From WHTX01 sp038255145 (GTDB lineage Bacteria; Actinomycetota; Acidimicrobiia; Acidimicrobiales; CAIXPF01), in the NCBI GenBank assembly GCA_038255145.1, contig JBBSLP010000002.1:62001-126000 (forward strand): 64,000 bases of DNA. Direction: 5' to 3'. Within the stretch, counting starts at the first letter, position 1; each line of letters opens with the position of its first letter. The position numbers and the translations under genes were made by a program. The notes under the pieces were generated by a model. That model saw nothing but the letters and a program-made list of their open reading frames with translations. It was not told the origin of the DNA and searched no databases. This document shows, one piece after another, positions 40,735-49,983 of this stretch.

Positions 40735-43212
40735 ATGGCCTTGACGTTCCGCAATCGTGTCTGGCAACGGGGCGCCTCCGCGCTCGAACGGCTGGTCGAG
40801 GTGGTGCAGGCCGAGGAGGAGCCGGCCTGCGTCATCGACCGGCGCGGCGTGGTCGTCGTCGCCAACCCGCCGCTCATCGAGCTGCTCGGGTTGGGCGACG
40901 ACGGCCTCACCCCCCGACTGGGCTACCTGGCCAGCGGGCCCTTCGAGCTCGAGGTGGTGACCGCCCTCTTCGAGAAGCAGCACCAACGCCACCGGGGCAC
41001 GGTGCGCTGCACCAACCAGCGCACCCACGAGCCGCTGTGGCTGAAGTGGGACTTCTCGGCCAGCGCCGACGGCCGGGGGCGCACGTCCCACGCCGTGGCC
41101 CTGGTCGAGGACCAGACCGGCCGCATCAACGCCGACAGCCACGTGCGCATCCTGCAGTACCTCATCACCGCTGCGGCCCGGGCCAAGGACAGCCAGGACC
41201 TCCTCTACGCCGCGGCCCAGGTGCTGTGCCACTTCACCGGCTGCGGCCTGGGCCAGGTGTGGCTGCCCGACGGCGACTGGTTGGTGTGCAGCCCCGTCCA
41301 CTACGCGCACGGCTACGAGCTCGAGCACATCCGGCGCGAGAGCCTGGGGGCCCGCCTGCGGGCCGGCCAGGGCATCACCGGGCTGGCCTGGAGCACGGGG
41401 GAGACCGAGGTCGCCATCCCCGGTGAGGACCTGGTCGAGGAGGATCGGGCCGAGACCCTGGCCCGGGCCGGGGTGTCCGAGGTCGTGGCCGTGCCCATCC
41501 GCACCTCGACGGGGGTGGCCGCCGTGCTCGAGATGTTCGTCTCCCGCGACCGGGCCCCCATCGACCGCGCCGCCCTCATCGCCAAGGTGGGCGTCGAGCT
41601 CGGTGAGCTGCTCGAACGTCGCCTGCTCAACGACGCCCTGCGGGCATCGGAAGAGCGTTTCCGGGCCGTGTCCGAGTCGGCCGTGGACGCCATCGTGTCC
41701 GCCGACGGCGCCGGGCGGGTGGTGTCGTGGAACAAGGGTGCCGAGAAGATGTTCGGCTGGGCGTCCCACGAGATGGTCGGTCGGTCGTTGACCGTGATCA
41801 TCCCCGAGCGGTTGCGGGCCATGCACAACGCCGGCATCGCCCGGGTGGCGGCGGGGGCGCCCAGCACCCTGGCCGGCACCGTGGTCGAGCTGGTGGCCCT
41901 GCGCCGTGACGGCAGCGAGTTCCCCGTCGAGCTGGCCATCGGCATGTTCGAGGGCGTCGACGGTCGGGGCTTCTCGGCCGTGCTCCGTGACATCAGCGAG
42001 CGCAAGGCCGCCGAGCAGGCCCTACGTGCGTCCCAGGAGCGGTTCCGGGCCGTGTCCGAATCGGCCGTGGACGCCATCGTGTCCGCCGACAGCGCCGGTC
42101 GGGTGGTGTCGTGGAACAAGGGTGCCGAGGCCATGTTCGGCTGGTCCACCACCGAGATGGTGGGCCACCCCCTCACGGTGATCATCCCCGAGCGGTTGCG
42201 GGCCATGCACAACGCCGGCATCGCCCGGGTCGCCGCGGGGGCGCCTAGCACCCTGGCCGGCACCGTGGTCGAGCTGGTGGCCCTGCGCCGTGACGGCAGC
42301 GAGTTCCCCGTCGAGCTGGCCATCGGCATGTTCGAGGGCGTCGACGGGCTCGGCTTCTCCGCCGTGCTCCGTGACATCACCGAACGCAAGGCCGCCGAAG
42401 AAGCGGTGGCCCTGGCGTCCCGCGAGGTCGAGCGCACCAACGCCGAGCTGGAGACGCTGATCTACTCGGCGTCCCACGACCTCAAGAGCCCCATGGTCTC
42501 GGTGTTGGGCTACCTCGAGTACCTCAAGGTGGACTACGGCCAGATGCTGGGGGTGGAGGGCGAGCGCTACCTCGAGCGCATGACCGACTGCACCCTCTAC
42601 ATGCAGCGGCTGATCCAGGACCTGATCGAGCTGTCCCAGGTGGGCCGCCGACGGGGTGAACCCGAGCCCCTCGACCTCGCCGTGCTGGTGGGGCGCATCA
42701 TCGACGAGGTGGGGGCCTCCCACCCCGACACGACGTTCTCCGCCAGCGACCTGCCCGTGGTCCTCGGCGACCCCGTCGCCTTCCGCCAGCTGTTCACCAA
42801 CCTGATCGAGAACGCCGTGCAGCACGGGGACCGGCGTGACCTGGCCGTCGAGGTGACAGCACGGTCCCTGCCCGGCGGCGGCGCCGAGATCTCGGTGCGC
42901 GACAACGGTCAGGGCATCCCCGACCAGTACCGCGAGCTGGTCTTCGGTGTGTTCGAACGGCTGGACGGCTCCCGCGCGGGTACGGGCATGGGCCTGGCCA
43001 TCTGCCGCAAGATCACCGAGCAGTTCGGCGGCACCATCTCCATCACCGGGACCAAGGGCACCGACGTGCGCATCGTGGTGCCGCCGTCCATGGTGCGCCA
43101 CGCCGCGGCCGCCCCTGCGACCCTGGCGGCCGCGCCGCGGTCGCTCGGTCCGACCCCGGGCGGTGCCGAGATCATCGACCTGACCACACGGACGAGCGAG
43201 GTGCCGGCGTGA
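40735..43212 (+). CDS. PAS-GAF-PAS-PAS histidine kinase
   Basis: An 825-residue soluble sensor kinase. An N-terminal PAS-like region (about 20-130), a GAF domain (about 145-300, HYAHGYELEHIRRESLGARL), two almost identical PAS domains (about 305-425 and 433-553), HisKA with SASHDLKSPMVSVLGYLEYL and His581, and HATPase_c (LIENAVQHGD, DNGQGIPDQYREL, GTGMGLAICRKI) follow in order. This phytochrome-like C-terminus pairs naturally with the Rcp1-type receiver overlapping its stop. No membrane helix is seen. The PAS pair arises from a 384-base tandem duplication. ATG at 40735. Confidence 0.93.
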   Translation: MALTFRNRVWQRGASALERLVEVVQAEEEPACVIDRRGVVVVANPPLIELLGLGDDGLTPRLGYLASGPFELEVVTALFEKQHQRHRGTVRCTNQRTHEPLWLKWDFSASADGRGRTSHAVALVEDQTGRINADSHVRILQYLITAAARAKDSQDLLYAAAQVLCHFTGCGLGQVWLPDGDWLVCSPVHYAHGYELEHIRRESLGARLRAGQGITGLAWSTGETEVAIPGEDLVEEDRAETLARAGVSEVVAVPIRTSTGVAAVLEMFVSRDRAPIDRAALIAKVGVELGELLERRLLNDALRASEERFRAVSESAVDAIVSADGAGRVVSWNKGAEKMFGWASHEMVGRSLTVIIPERLRAMHNAGIARVAAGAPSTLAGTVVELVALRRDGSEFPVELAIGMFEGVDGRGFSAVLRDISERKAAEQALRASQERFRAVSESAVDAIVSADSAGRVVSWNKGAEAMFGWSTTEMVGHPLTVIIPERLRAMHNAGIARVAAGAPSTLAGTVVELVALRRDGSEFPVELAIGMFEGVDGLGFSAVLRDITERKAAEEAVALASREVERTNAELETLIYSASHDLKSPMVSVLGYLEYLKVDYGQMLGVEGERYLERMTDCTLYMQRLIQDLIELSQVGRRRGEPEPLDLAVLVGRIIDEVGASHPDTTFSASDLPVVLGDPVAFRQLFTNLIENAVQHGDRRDLAVEVTARSLPGGGAEISVRDNGQGIPDQYRELVFGVFERLDGSRAGTGMGLAICRKITEQFGGTISITGTKGTDVRIVVPPSMVRHAAAAPATLAAAPRSLGPTPGGAEIIDLTTRTSEVPA
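41646..42413 (+). repeat. 384-bp tandem duplication of a PAS module
   Basis: Two copies, offset by exactly 384 bases (128 codons), starting near 41643 and 42027. For example ATCATCCCCGAGCGGTTGCG occurs at 41797 and again at 42181. Long stretches are identical in DNA, so the duplication is recent or kept alike by gene conversion. Confidence 0.9.
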
Positions 43213-43628
43213 GCGAACTGCGGGTGTTGCTGGTGGAGGACGACGAGGACCACGTGTTCCTCATCCGTCGGGCCATGCGTGAGGTCGACGGTGTGGCCGT
43301 GGCCGTGCAGGTGGCGTCGAGCGGTGACGACGCCGTGCGCTACCTCGACTTCCGGCGCGAGCTGCGGGGGGCCCAGCCCGACATCGTCGTGCTCGACCTG
43401 CGACTGCCCCGCATGAGCGGGTTCGACGTGCTGCGGTCCATCAGGGAGAACCCGGCCTTCTCGGCCATGCCCGTGGTCGTGCTGTCGTCGTCGGAACACC
43501 CTGACGACCGCGACCAGGCCAAGGCGCTGGGGGCCGACGACTACCTGTGCAAGCCCCTCGACGGGGGCCAACTGCGCAACCAGGTCCAGGACCTGATCCG
43601 CCGCTTCGCCGTGCCCGAGGCCGTCTGA
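43209..43628 (+). CDS. single-domain response regulator (Rcp1-like)
   Basis: A 139-residue stand-alone receiver: LLVEDDEDHVFLIRRAMREV acidic pair, phospho-acceptor Asp63 in DIVVLDLRLPRMSG, the VVLSSSEHPDD switch region and YLCKPLDGGQL with the conserved Lys. There is no output domain. The GTG start overlaps the kinase stop by four bases, so it is the immediate partner of the upstream kinase. It would relay to other proteins, for example the GGDEF-EAL enzyme of this block, though that is inference. Confidence 0.94.
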   Translation: MSELRVLLVEDDEDHVFLIRRAMREVDGVAVAVQVASSGDDAVRYLDFRRELRGAQPDIVVLDLRLPRMSGFDVLRSIRENPAFSAMPVVVLSSSEHPDDRDQAKALGADDYLCKPLDGGQLRNQVQDLIRRFAVPEAV

Positions 43629-43743
43629 TCCCGCTGGTCGCCACAGACACCCTGGTTGACCGGCATCGACCCCCTCGGCGCCCGAGCGTGGGATGATCTC
43701 GGCGTGCGGTACTGGCTGGCCCATCAGGCGCTGAGCTAGGAAC

Positions 43744-46700
43744 GTGGGCGGCCCGTTGCTGATCGTGGTGGCCCTGGCGGTGCTCGCTGTCGTCGCCGCC
43801 GCGCTGGTCGCCCTGCGCTCCCAGCCGGTGATCGACGCCCGCTACGACCGGCGCTACCGGGCCGCCCTCCGGTCGCTCTTCTCGGCGTCCGACGACGGGC
43901 GTGACGCCGTGGCCGCCCTGGGCGCGGATGGGCGCAGCTACGTCCCCCCGGCCGTGCGCCACCGCCGCGACGGCGAGGGCGGTGGCGATCCTGCCATCGC
44001 CGAACGGTCGGCCCCGCCCACGGCGGACGTGTGGGCCCTGCTGCGCCAGCCGCCGGCGGCCCACAGCCGCCTGGTGGTGCTGGCCGGACCCGGTTTCGGC
44101 AAGTCGGCCCTGGTGCGACAGGTGGTGCTGGAGCTGGCGGGCCGCCATGGGGGGCCGACGTCGTGGTCAGGGCGCCGACCCCTGCCCATCCCCGTCCGCC
44201 TGCCCGAGCGCCAGGACGCCATCGTCGCCGCCGTCGTCATCGCCGGTGGGGGGACCGTCGCCGGTGCAGATGGCGGCCGGGATGGTGGCGGCATCGGCGA
44301 GGACGAGCCCGTGGAGACGTGGGTCCTGGCCCGCCTGGCCGAGCGGGCACTGCCCCTTCCCCCGCCCGGTTGGTTCGAGCGCCGCCTGTCCCAGGGGCGC
44401 TGCCTGGTCGTCGTGGACGGCCTCGACGAGGTGGCCGGGCCCGGCTCGCGCACGGCCGCCGTGCTGCGCTGGCTCGACGGCCTGGGCGAGGCCTGGCCCC
44501 GGTGCCGGGTCGTGCTCGCCGCCCGGCCCGACGACGTGCTCGGGGGGTCCACATCGGGGGCGACGACGGTCGAGCTGCTCCCCTTCGATGCCTCCCGCAT
44601 GGCCGCGTTCACCGCGGCCGGGTCCCACGCCCCCGTCGATGGGGAGGCCGCCGCCTTCCTCGACGACCTGGCCCAGGTGCCGGCGCTGCACCGGTTGGGC
44701 CAGAACCCGCTGTTCCTGGGCCTGCTGCTCGAGCTCGAGGCCCCCCCCGCCGCCCTGCCCACCGGTCGTTCGGACCTCCTGGGTCGAGCCGTGGCCACGG
44801 CCGTCGACCGGGCCCGACCCGCAGGTGTCCCCCCCCGCACCACCCTGGTCGCCCTGCGTCACCTGGCCTGGGTCATGACCGATGCCGCCCTGGTCGACCT
44901 CCCCGTCGAGGTGGCTGCCGGCCAGGTCCGCGCCGTGTTGGCCGCAGCTACCGAGGACGCCGACGAGGACGCCGACGAGGACGGCGACGAGGCCGCCGAC
45001 GAGGACGCCGACGAGGACGCCGACGACGGGGCCGACGGCGCGGCGGACGCCGAGCTCGCCGAGCTGTCGGAGGGCGGTCCCGTCGACGGCCGGTGGTTCG
45101 TGGCCGAGGTGGCGGCGACCACGGGGGTGCTGCACGTCGACGGGGACCGTTGCCGCTTCTCCCACGCCCTCGTCCAGGCCCGGCTGGCCGCCGAGCTGGC
45201 CGCCACCGCTGACCGTGCCGATGATCTGGTCCTCCACCTCGACGAGCCCTGGTGGCGCGAGGCCATCGTGCTCGCCGCCGGCGTGGGCCTGGGGCCGACG
45301 TTGGTGGCCGCCTGCCTGGCCGAGACCGACGAGGCGCCACCGTCGGCCGGGCGCCTGGCCCTGGCCGTGCGCCTGCTCGACGAGACCCCTGACGGTGCCA
45401 CCGACGCCGAGGCCTCGGCCCACTTCGACGACGTCCTCGCCCGGCTGCTGGCCGAGCCCGTCGGCCGGCTCGTGGCCCACACCGCCCTCGAGGACGACCG
45501 GGCCGATGCGGCCAACGAACAGCAGCTCCTGTCGGCGGAACAGGGCACGCTGATCGACTGGGACCTGGTCACCAACGCCGAGTACCAGCTCTTCCTGGCC
45601 GACGTCGGCGCCCGGGTGGCTGCGGCCCTCCCTCCCGACCACCGCCCCCAGCCCGGGTACCCCCGGGGCCGAGGTCGTTCGGCGGTGGCCGGTGTGCGGC
45701 CCGCGGCGGCGATCGCCTTCTGTGCCTGGTTGGACGACCAGGTCGGTCGCGACGGCGGCTGGCGGCACCGGCTGCCCTCCCCGTTCGAGGCCGCCCAGGT
45801 GGCCGGTGCCGGTCCCGTCGGTTTCTGGGTGCACGACGAGGCCGCCCCGGTCGGGGCCCGCCACCACCTGGCCGGTGCCGAGCCGCCCCCGGTGTCGCCC
45901 GAGGCCCTGTTGCCCTCCTTCCTCGCCCTCCTCGACCCCTCGCCGTCCGAGGCCAGCGCCGAAGCACCGCCGGGCCTGGACGGGCTGCCCCTGGCCGGCG
46001 ATGTGGCCGCCCGGGCCGCAGCCCTCGATCCCGGCGGCCACCGCACCGAGGCCGCCCGCCACAAGGTGCTCGACCTGCTCGACGAAGCCCTGGCCGCGGC
46101 GGCCACCCTGCCCCTGGTCCTGCGGGCCCCGTTGCACCAGCTGGGCCGTCAGGCCGACCAGCACCGGGCCAGCCGGTCCCGGGCCCAGGCCGCCCTGGGC
46201 GCGGTGGCCGACGCCGCCGACGCCGCCCGCAACGAGCACACCGACGCCCTGGCCGCGCTGGCCGCCAGTCGCGACGCCGAACGCCTCGAGCCTGCGGCCC
46301 GCCTCGAGCAGCAGCGCGACGAGCTGGCCGCCACCGAATGGCACGGCGACGAGCAGCTGCGCAAGCTGCGGGATTCCCCCCTGCCCGAGGTCGAGGTGAC
46401 CGAGACCAAGGTGCGGGGCGACTGGCGCGACGTGCGCCGGGACCTCATGGACGTCGACTCGGCCATCGCCAAGGCCGAACAGGGGCTGCGCTCCAACGAG
46501 GAGGAGCTACGGCGCCGCGAGCGGCACCGGCCCGAGCTGTCGTGGGAGGAGCACCCCCGCCAGCGGCGCCAGCTCGAGGACGACATCACCGCCGGCGAGC
46601 GGGGGGTGGCCGAGATGACGGCCCACCTCGAGGCGCTGCGGGGGGAGAAGGCCCGCTTCGTGGCCCTGCGGGCCGAGACCGAGCACCAGATCCGTCGCGA

Positions 46701-47616
46701 CCTGGCCGCCGCGGTCAAGGAGGTGCAGACCCGCATCGCCGCCACCGAAGGCGAGCTGGGCGCCATCGAGCGCCGCGTGGCCGACGAGCGCCGCCGCCTC
46801 GATGCCCACGCCGCCCGCCAGTTGGCCCTGCTCCAGACCGACCTGCGGGATCGCGCCGAGGAGGTCGAGCGCCACGAGCGTGAGGTCGAGGAGGCCGACC
46901 AGCGGGTGGCGGGCTGGTTGGGCCTGCCCGGCCAGCTGCGCAGCCAGCTCGAACGAGCCCGGGGCGTGGCCGACGGACTGCCGGGTGGCCCCCCCGGCGA
47001 CGAGGACCGGGCCACCCGGGCCCGCCGCCTGGTCACCCTGGTCGACCTGCTCGGCGGCCTCGACGAGTGGCTGGACGGCTGGATCACCGCGGCCGGGACC
47101 CAGGGCCTGGGCGAGGTGGGGCCCCTGGGTCGCAACCGCGGCCTGGCCGCCGAGGCCCGGGCCGAGGCCCTGGGTGTCGTGCGCACCATCACCATCCGCC
47201 AGCGCTTCCTGACCGCGCTTCGCGCTGCGGTGCCCGACCACGTCGACCTCGACGACATCCCCACCGACATCGACGCCTTGCGGGCCGTGGACCCGCCCCT
47301 GGCCCGGGCCGTGGACCTGGTGCTGGGGTGGACGTCCGACGGTGGCCGCGCCAGTCCCCCGGGCCCTGACCAGCTCCGCACCCCCGTCGCCGGCCTCGGT
47401 GTCGGGCCGGCGGCTGCGGCGCGCCTACGGGCCAGCCAGCGGGTGCTGGTGGCTGCGGCCGCCCGCCTGCTGGCCGAGGAGTCCGCCGAACGGGGCCAGG
47501 TGGCCGCCTCCCTGTTGCGCTACGCGGCCATGGTGCAGCTCGTCGAACGTCGCCGGGCCGGCGACGAGCGGGCGGTCGAGGGCATCCGGGTGGTCAAGGT
47601 GGCCGTCGGCTCCTGA
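43744..47616 (+). CDS. membrane-anchored NACHT-like ATPase with FGE-like module and coiled coil
   Basis: A 1290-residue multidomain protein. One N-terminal helix (about 5-25, LLIVVALAVLAVVAAALVAL) anchors it. A NACHT/STAND-type NTPase follows, with Walker A AGPGFGKSALV at 114-124, Walker B CLVVVDGLDE at 220-229 and the usual AARPDD sensor. Residues about 403-436 are an Asp/Glu/Ala repeat. A helical segment leads to a formylglycine-generating-enzyme-like domain near 600-690 (DWDLVTNAEYQLFLADVGAR, VRPAAAIAFCAWLDD, RHRLPSPFEAAQ). Residues about 800-1070 form long coiled coils, and a C-terminal domain of about 200 residues is unassigned. The arrangement suggests a signalling or defence STAND protein; no partner effector is adjacent. 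Start is GTG 43744. Confidence 0.75.
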   Translation: MGGPLLIVVALAVLAVVAAALVALRSQPVIDARYDRRYRAALRSLFSASDDGRDAVAALGADGRSYVPPAVRHRRDGEGGGDPAIAERSAPPTADVWALLRQPPAAHSRLVVLAGPGFGKSALVRQVVLELAGRHGGPTSWSGRRPLPIPVRLPERQDAIVAAVVIAGGGTVAGADGGRDGGGIGEDEPVETWVLARLAERALPLPPPGWFERRLSQGRCLVVVDGLDEVAGPGSRTAAVLRWLDGLGEAWPRCRVVLAARPDDVLGGSTSGATTVELLPFDASRMAAFTAAGSHAPVDGEAAAFLDDLAQVPALHRLGQNPLFLGLLLELEAPPAALPTGRSDLLGRAVATAVDRARPAGVPPRTTLVALRHLAWVMTDAALVDLPVEVAAGQVRAVLAAATEDADEDADEDGDEAADEDADEDADDGADGAADAELAELSEGGPVDGRWFVAEVAATTGVLHVDGDRCRFSHALVQARLAAELAATADRADDLVLHLDEPWWREAIVLAAGVGLGPTLVAACLAETDEAPPSAGRLALAVRLLDETPDGATDAEASAHFDDVLARLLAEPVGRLVAHTALEDDRADAANEQQLLSAEQGTLIDWDLVTNAEYQLFLADVGARVAAALPPDHRPQPGYPRGRGRSAVAGVRPAAAIAFCAWLDDQVGRDGGWRHRLPSPFEAAQVAGAGPVGFWVHDEAAPVGARHHLAGAEPPPVSPEALLPSFLALLDPSPSEASAEAPPGLDGLPLAGDVAARAAALDPGGHRTEAARHKVLDLLDEALAAAATLPLVLRAPLHQLGRQADQHRASRSRAQAALGAVADAADAARNEHTDALAALAASRDAERLEPAARLEQQRDELAATEWHGDEQLRKLRDSPLPEVEVTETKVRGDWRDVRRDLMDVDSAIAKAEQGLRSNEEELRRRERHRPELSWEEHPRQRRQLEDDITAGERGVAEMTAHLEALRGEKARFVALRAETEHQIRRDLAAAVKEVQTRIAATEGELGAIERRVADERRRLDAHAARQLALLQTDLRDRAEEVERHEREVEEADQRVAGWLGLPGQLRSQLERARGVADGLPGGPPGDEDRATRARRLVTLVDLLGGLDEWLDGWITAAGTQGLGEVGPLGRNRGLAAEARAEALGVVRTITIRQRFLTALRAAVPDHVDLDDIPTDIDALRAVDPPLARAVDLVLGWTSDGGRASPPGPDQLRTPVAGLGVGPAAAARLRASQRVLVAAAARLLAEESAERGQVAASLLRYAAMVQLVERRRAGDERAVEGIRVVKVAVGS
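44953..45030 (+). repeat. GAC-GCC-GAC-GAG type coding repeat
   Basis: A run of degenerate 12-base units encodes the Asp/Glu/Ala tract of the NACHT-like protein. Unit changes keep the frame, so repeat number can vary between strains. Confidence 0.7.
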
Positions 47617-47618
47617 GC

Positions 47619-48128
47619 TCAGCCTGCGGCGGCCTCCAGCTCGCGCAGGCGGGCCCGGAGCGCCCGGTCGGCCAGCCAACGCTCGGTCTCGTCCCTGATC
47701 ACCGCGGCGATGCCCAACAGGGCGCCGGCGTCGTCACGCAACAGGGTGACCGTGAAGGCGATGGAGCACGGGCTGCCGTCGGCCCGCAGCGCCGGCACCT
47801 GGAGCAGGGAGTCGCCGTAGCGGGTGGTGCCGGTGGCCATGGTGGCCTCGTAGCCCGTCCAGTGCCGACCCCGTTGGCGCTCGGGGATGATGAGGTCCAG
47901 TGAGCCGCCCACGGCCTCGGCCGCCGACCAGCCGAAGATGCGGGTGGCGGCGTCGTTCCAGAAGGTGATGCGCCCGGCCACGTCGGCGATGACCACGGCG
48001 TCCCCGGTGCCCCGCACCAGCTGGGCCAGCAGGGTGTCACCGGCCCTGGCCGTGGCCCCTTCGGCGTCCTCGTCGAACAGGTGGGCCCAGCACGGCGGGT
48101 CCCCACCCTGGTCGGCTACGTCGGACAT
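47619..48128 (-). CDS. stand-alone PAS-domain protein
   Basis: A 169-residue protein consisting mainly of one PAS domain (about 35-155): LVRGTGDAVVIADVAGRITF, then WNDAATRIFGWSAAEAVGGS and LRDDAGALLGIAAVIRDETE. The segment SLDLIIPERQRGRHWTGYEA is similar to the PAS modules of the kinase at 40.7 kb (TVIIPERLRAMHNAGIA). There is no output domain. It is convergent with the NACHT-like gene with two bases between stops. It might be a sensory adaptor within this signalling block. Confidence 0.85.
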   Translation of the reverse strand: MSDVADQGGDPPCWAHLFDEDAEGATARAGDTLLAQLVRGTGDAVVIADVAGRITFWNDAATRIFGWSAAEAVGGSLDLIIPERQRGRHWTGYEATMATGTTRYGDSLLQVPALRADGSPCSIAFTVTLLRDDAGALLGIAAVIRDETERWLADRALRARLRELEAAAG

Positions 48129-48241
48129 CGTCGTCCTCCATCCCTGCGCCGTCAGTAGCTGAACGGCGTCTTGCGCACCGTAGGCCAGGGGCGGGAGCCG
48201 CCGTCGTGCTCGCGGGCCCGGTGATCGGGCAAGATAGTGCC

Positions 48242-49492
48242 ATGACGCTGCCGAGCGGGGACGAGGTCAGGGCCGAGGCCGACGCCTTCGTCGACGAGCA
48301 CTGGAACGACACCATCACCGTGGGGGCGTGGTGGGCCCTGCTGGCCCAGCGCGGCTACACCCTGCCTGACCTGGCCCCCGAGGACGGCGGCCGGGGCTGG
48401 GGCCCCGACCTGGTGCGGGAGCTGAACGGCACCCTGACCCGGCGCCGGGCCCTGGGCCCCCCCGGCGGGCTCGGGCTGATGCTGGCCGCACCCACCATCG
48501 CCGCCTACGGCACCCCCGAGCAGAAGCGCACCTTCCTGCCCCCCATCCTCGACGGCAGCCACGGCTGGTGCCAGCTGTTCTCCGAGCCCCAGGCCGGCTC
48601 CGACCTGGCCGGCCTGCAGACCCGGGCCGAGCGTGACGGGGACGAGTGGGTGGTGTCGGGCCAGAAGGTGTGGACGTCGACGGCGCAGACCGCGGACTGG
48701 GGCATCCTCATCGCCCGCACCGACCCCGACGCCCCCAAGCACCTGGGCATCACCTACTTCGCCTTCCCCATGCGCCAGCCCGGCGTCGAGGTGCGGCCCC
48801 TGGTGGAGATGACGGGTCGGGCGCTCTTCAACGAGGTGTTCCTCGACGGGGCCCGGGTGCGCGACGAATGGATCCTGGGCGAGCTCAACGGGGGCTGGAA
48901 GGTGGCCAACGCCACCCTGGGCTTCGAGCGCACCGGCATCGGCCACACCGGGGCGGCTTCGTTCGCCGCGGCGGCGCCGGGCTCGGTGGCCGGTCACCTC
49001 GACCGCCCCGCGGCGTCCTTCGTGGGCAGGCGGGGGGGCCTGGGCGTGACCATGGTGTCCAAGCGCACGGTCACGACCCTGCGCGACCTGGCCGCCAGCA
49101 CGGGCCGCCAGTCCGACCCCGTCATCCGCCAGAAGCTGGCCAAGCTGCACACCAACGCCCAGCTCGGCCCCATGGTGAACTGGTGGAAGAAGGCCGACCC
49201 CGCCAGCCGCACGTCGAGCGACGGCAGCCTGGCCAAGCTGCGCACCACCGAGGCGCTGCGCTTCGGCCGTGACCTCAGCGGCGACCTGCTGGGCCCGGCC
49301 CTGGGCATCGTGGGCGACGACAGCGAGACCGGTGGTTACCTGCAGGAGCTGACGCTGTTCTCCCCGGCCCCGTCCATCTACGGCGGCACCGACGAGGTCC
49401 AGCGCAACCTCATCGGCGAGCGGGGCCTGGGCCTGCCCAAGGAGCCCGGCCCCGCCAAGGACACCCCCTTCCGCGCCCTTCCCAAGAACTGA
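48242..49492 (+). CDS. acyl-CoA dehydrogenase
   Basis: A 416-residue acyl-CoA dehydrogenase family flavoprotein, introducing the alpha-beta double bond in an acyl-CoA. Motifs are GWCQLFSEPQAGSDLAGLQT, then GDEWVVSGQKVWTSTAQTAD, the FAD-adenine region, and the C-terminal PSIYGGTDEVQRNLIGERGL. The catalytic base is expected in the C-terminal domain but is not obvious in TLFSPAPSIYGG. Short first domain. ATG at 48242. It may work with the enoyl-CoA hydratase downstream. Confidence 0.92.
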   Translation: MTLPSGDEVRAEADAFVDEHWNDTITVGAWWALLAQRGYTLPDLAPEDGGRGWGPDLVRELNGTLTRRRALGPPGGLGLMLAAPTIAAYGTPEQKRTFLPPILDGSHGWCQLFSEPQAGSDLAGLQTRAERDGDEWVVSGQKVWTSTAQTADWGILIARTDPDAPKHLGITYFAFPMRQPGVEVRPLVEMTGRALFNEVFLDGARVRDEWILGELNGGWKVANATLGFERTGIGHTGAASFAAAAPGSVAGHLDRPAASFVGRRGGLGVTMVSKRTVTTLRDLAASTGRQSDPVIRQKLAKLHTNAQLGPMVNWWKKADPASRTSSDGSLAKLRTTEALRFGRDLSGDLLGPALGIVGDDSETGGYLQELTLFSPAPSIYGGTDEVQRNLIGERGLGLPKEPGPAKDTPFRALPKN

Positions 49493-49983
49493 GCGCCAGA
49501 TGCCGAGTGCTCCGGACGAGGCCGCCGACCTTCGGTCGTCGATCGCCGCCGACGCGCAGCTCGACAGGGCCGGGGTGGCCGCCAACTGAACGCATCCACC
49601 TACGCGAGCGGTACGCCCATGCGTCCGGTCCGCCGTACAGGCTGGCCCGCCCGCCAACCGAACGCCTCCACCTACGCCGGTGGTAGGCGCCTGCGTCCGG
49701 TTCCACTCTGGCGTGTGCCGGTGGCGGGGCAGCAGGCCGACGTAGGCGGGGTTGGTGCTCGGCGACCCGCGCTTCGCGTCATCTGGGTCGAATCGCCGGG
49801 GAACGGGGCGGCACGATTGCCCAACAACCTGGAAAGCGGAGCGCGATCCGCCGAGAACGCCGCAGAGGGAGGCACGGAGGCCCGCCCGGCGCTGACGCAG
49901 GTGTCAGCTGGGGAGTGGCCGACCTACGCTGCGCGGCGGAGGGCGGCCCGGATGGGCGCCCGGGACCACCATCGGGAGGGCAC
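49493..49983. other. intergenic region with composite repeat
   Basis: Holds the second 118-bp composite repeat (49586-49703) and a short stem GCTGAC-N6-GTCAGC near 49892. The rest shows no gene. Promoter boxes for the hydratase were not identified. Confidence 0.5.
49586..49703 (+). repeat. 118-bp composite repeat element, copy 2 (two 46-bp units)
   Basis: Units at 49586-49631 and 49658-49703 begin CTGAACGCATCCACCTACG and CCGAACGCCTCCACCTACG, and end GCGTCCGGTCC and GCGTCCGGTTC. Starts are 72 bases apart, as in the copy at 12207-12324, in the opposite orientation. The 26-base spacers of the two copies agree in about 18 positions once oriented alike. Confidence 0.85.

Noticed and set aside
44031..46399. 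Long alternative frames inside the NACHT-like gene
   Set aside because: Arg/Pro/Gly-rich shadows; the frame starting at 43744 has coherent domains and codon usage.
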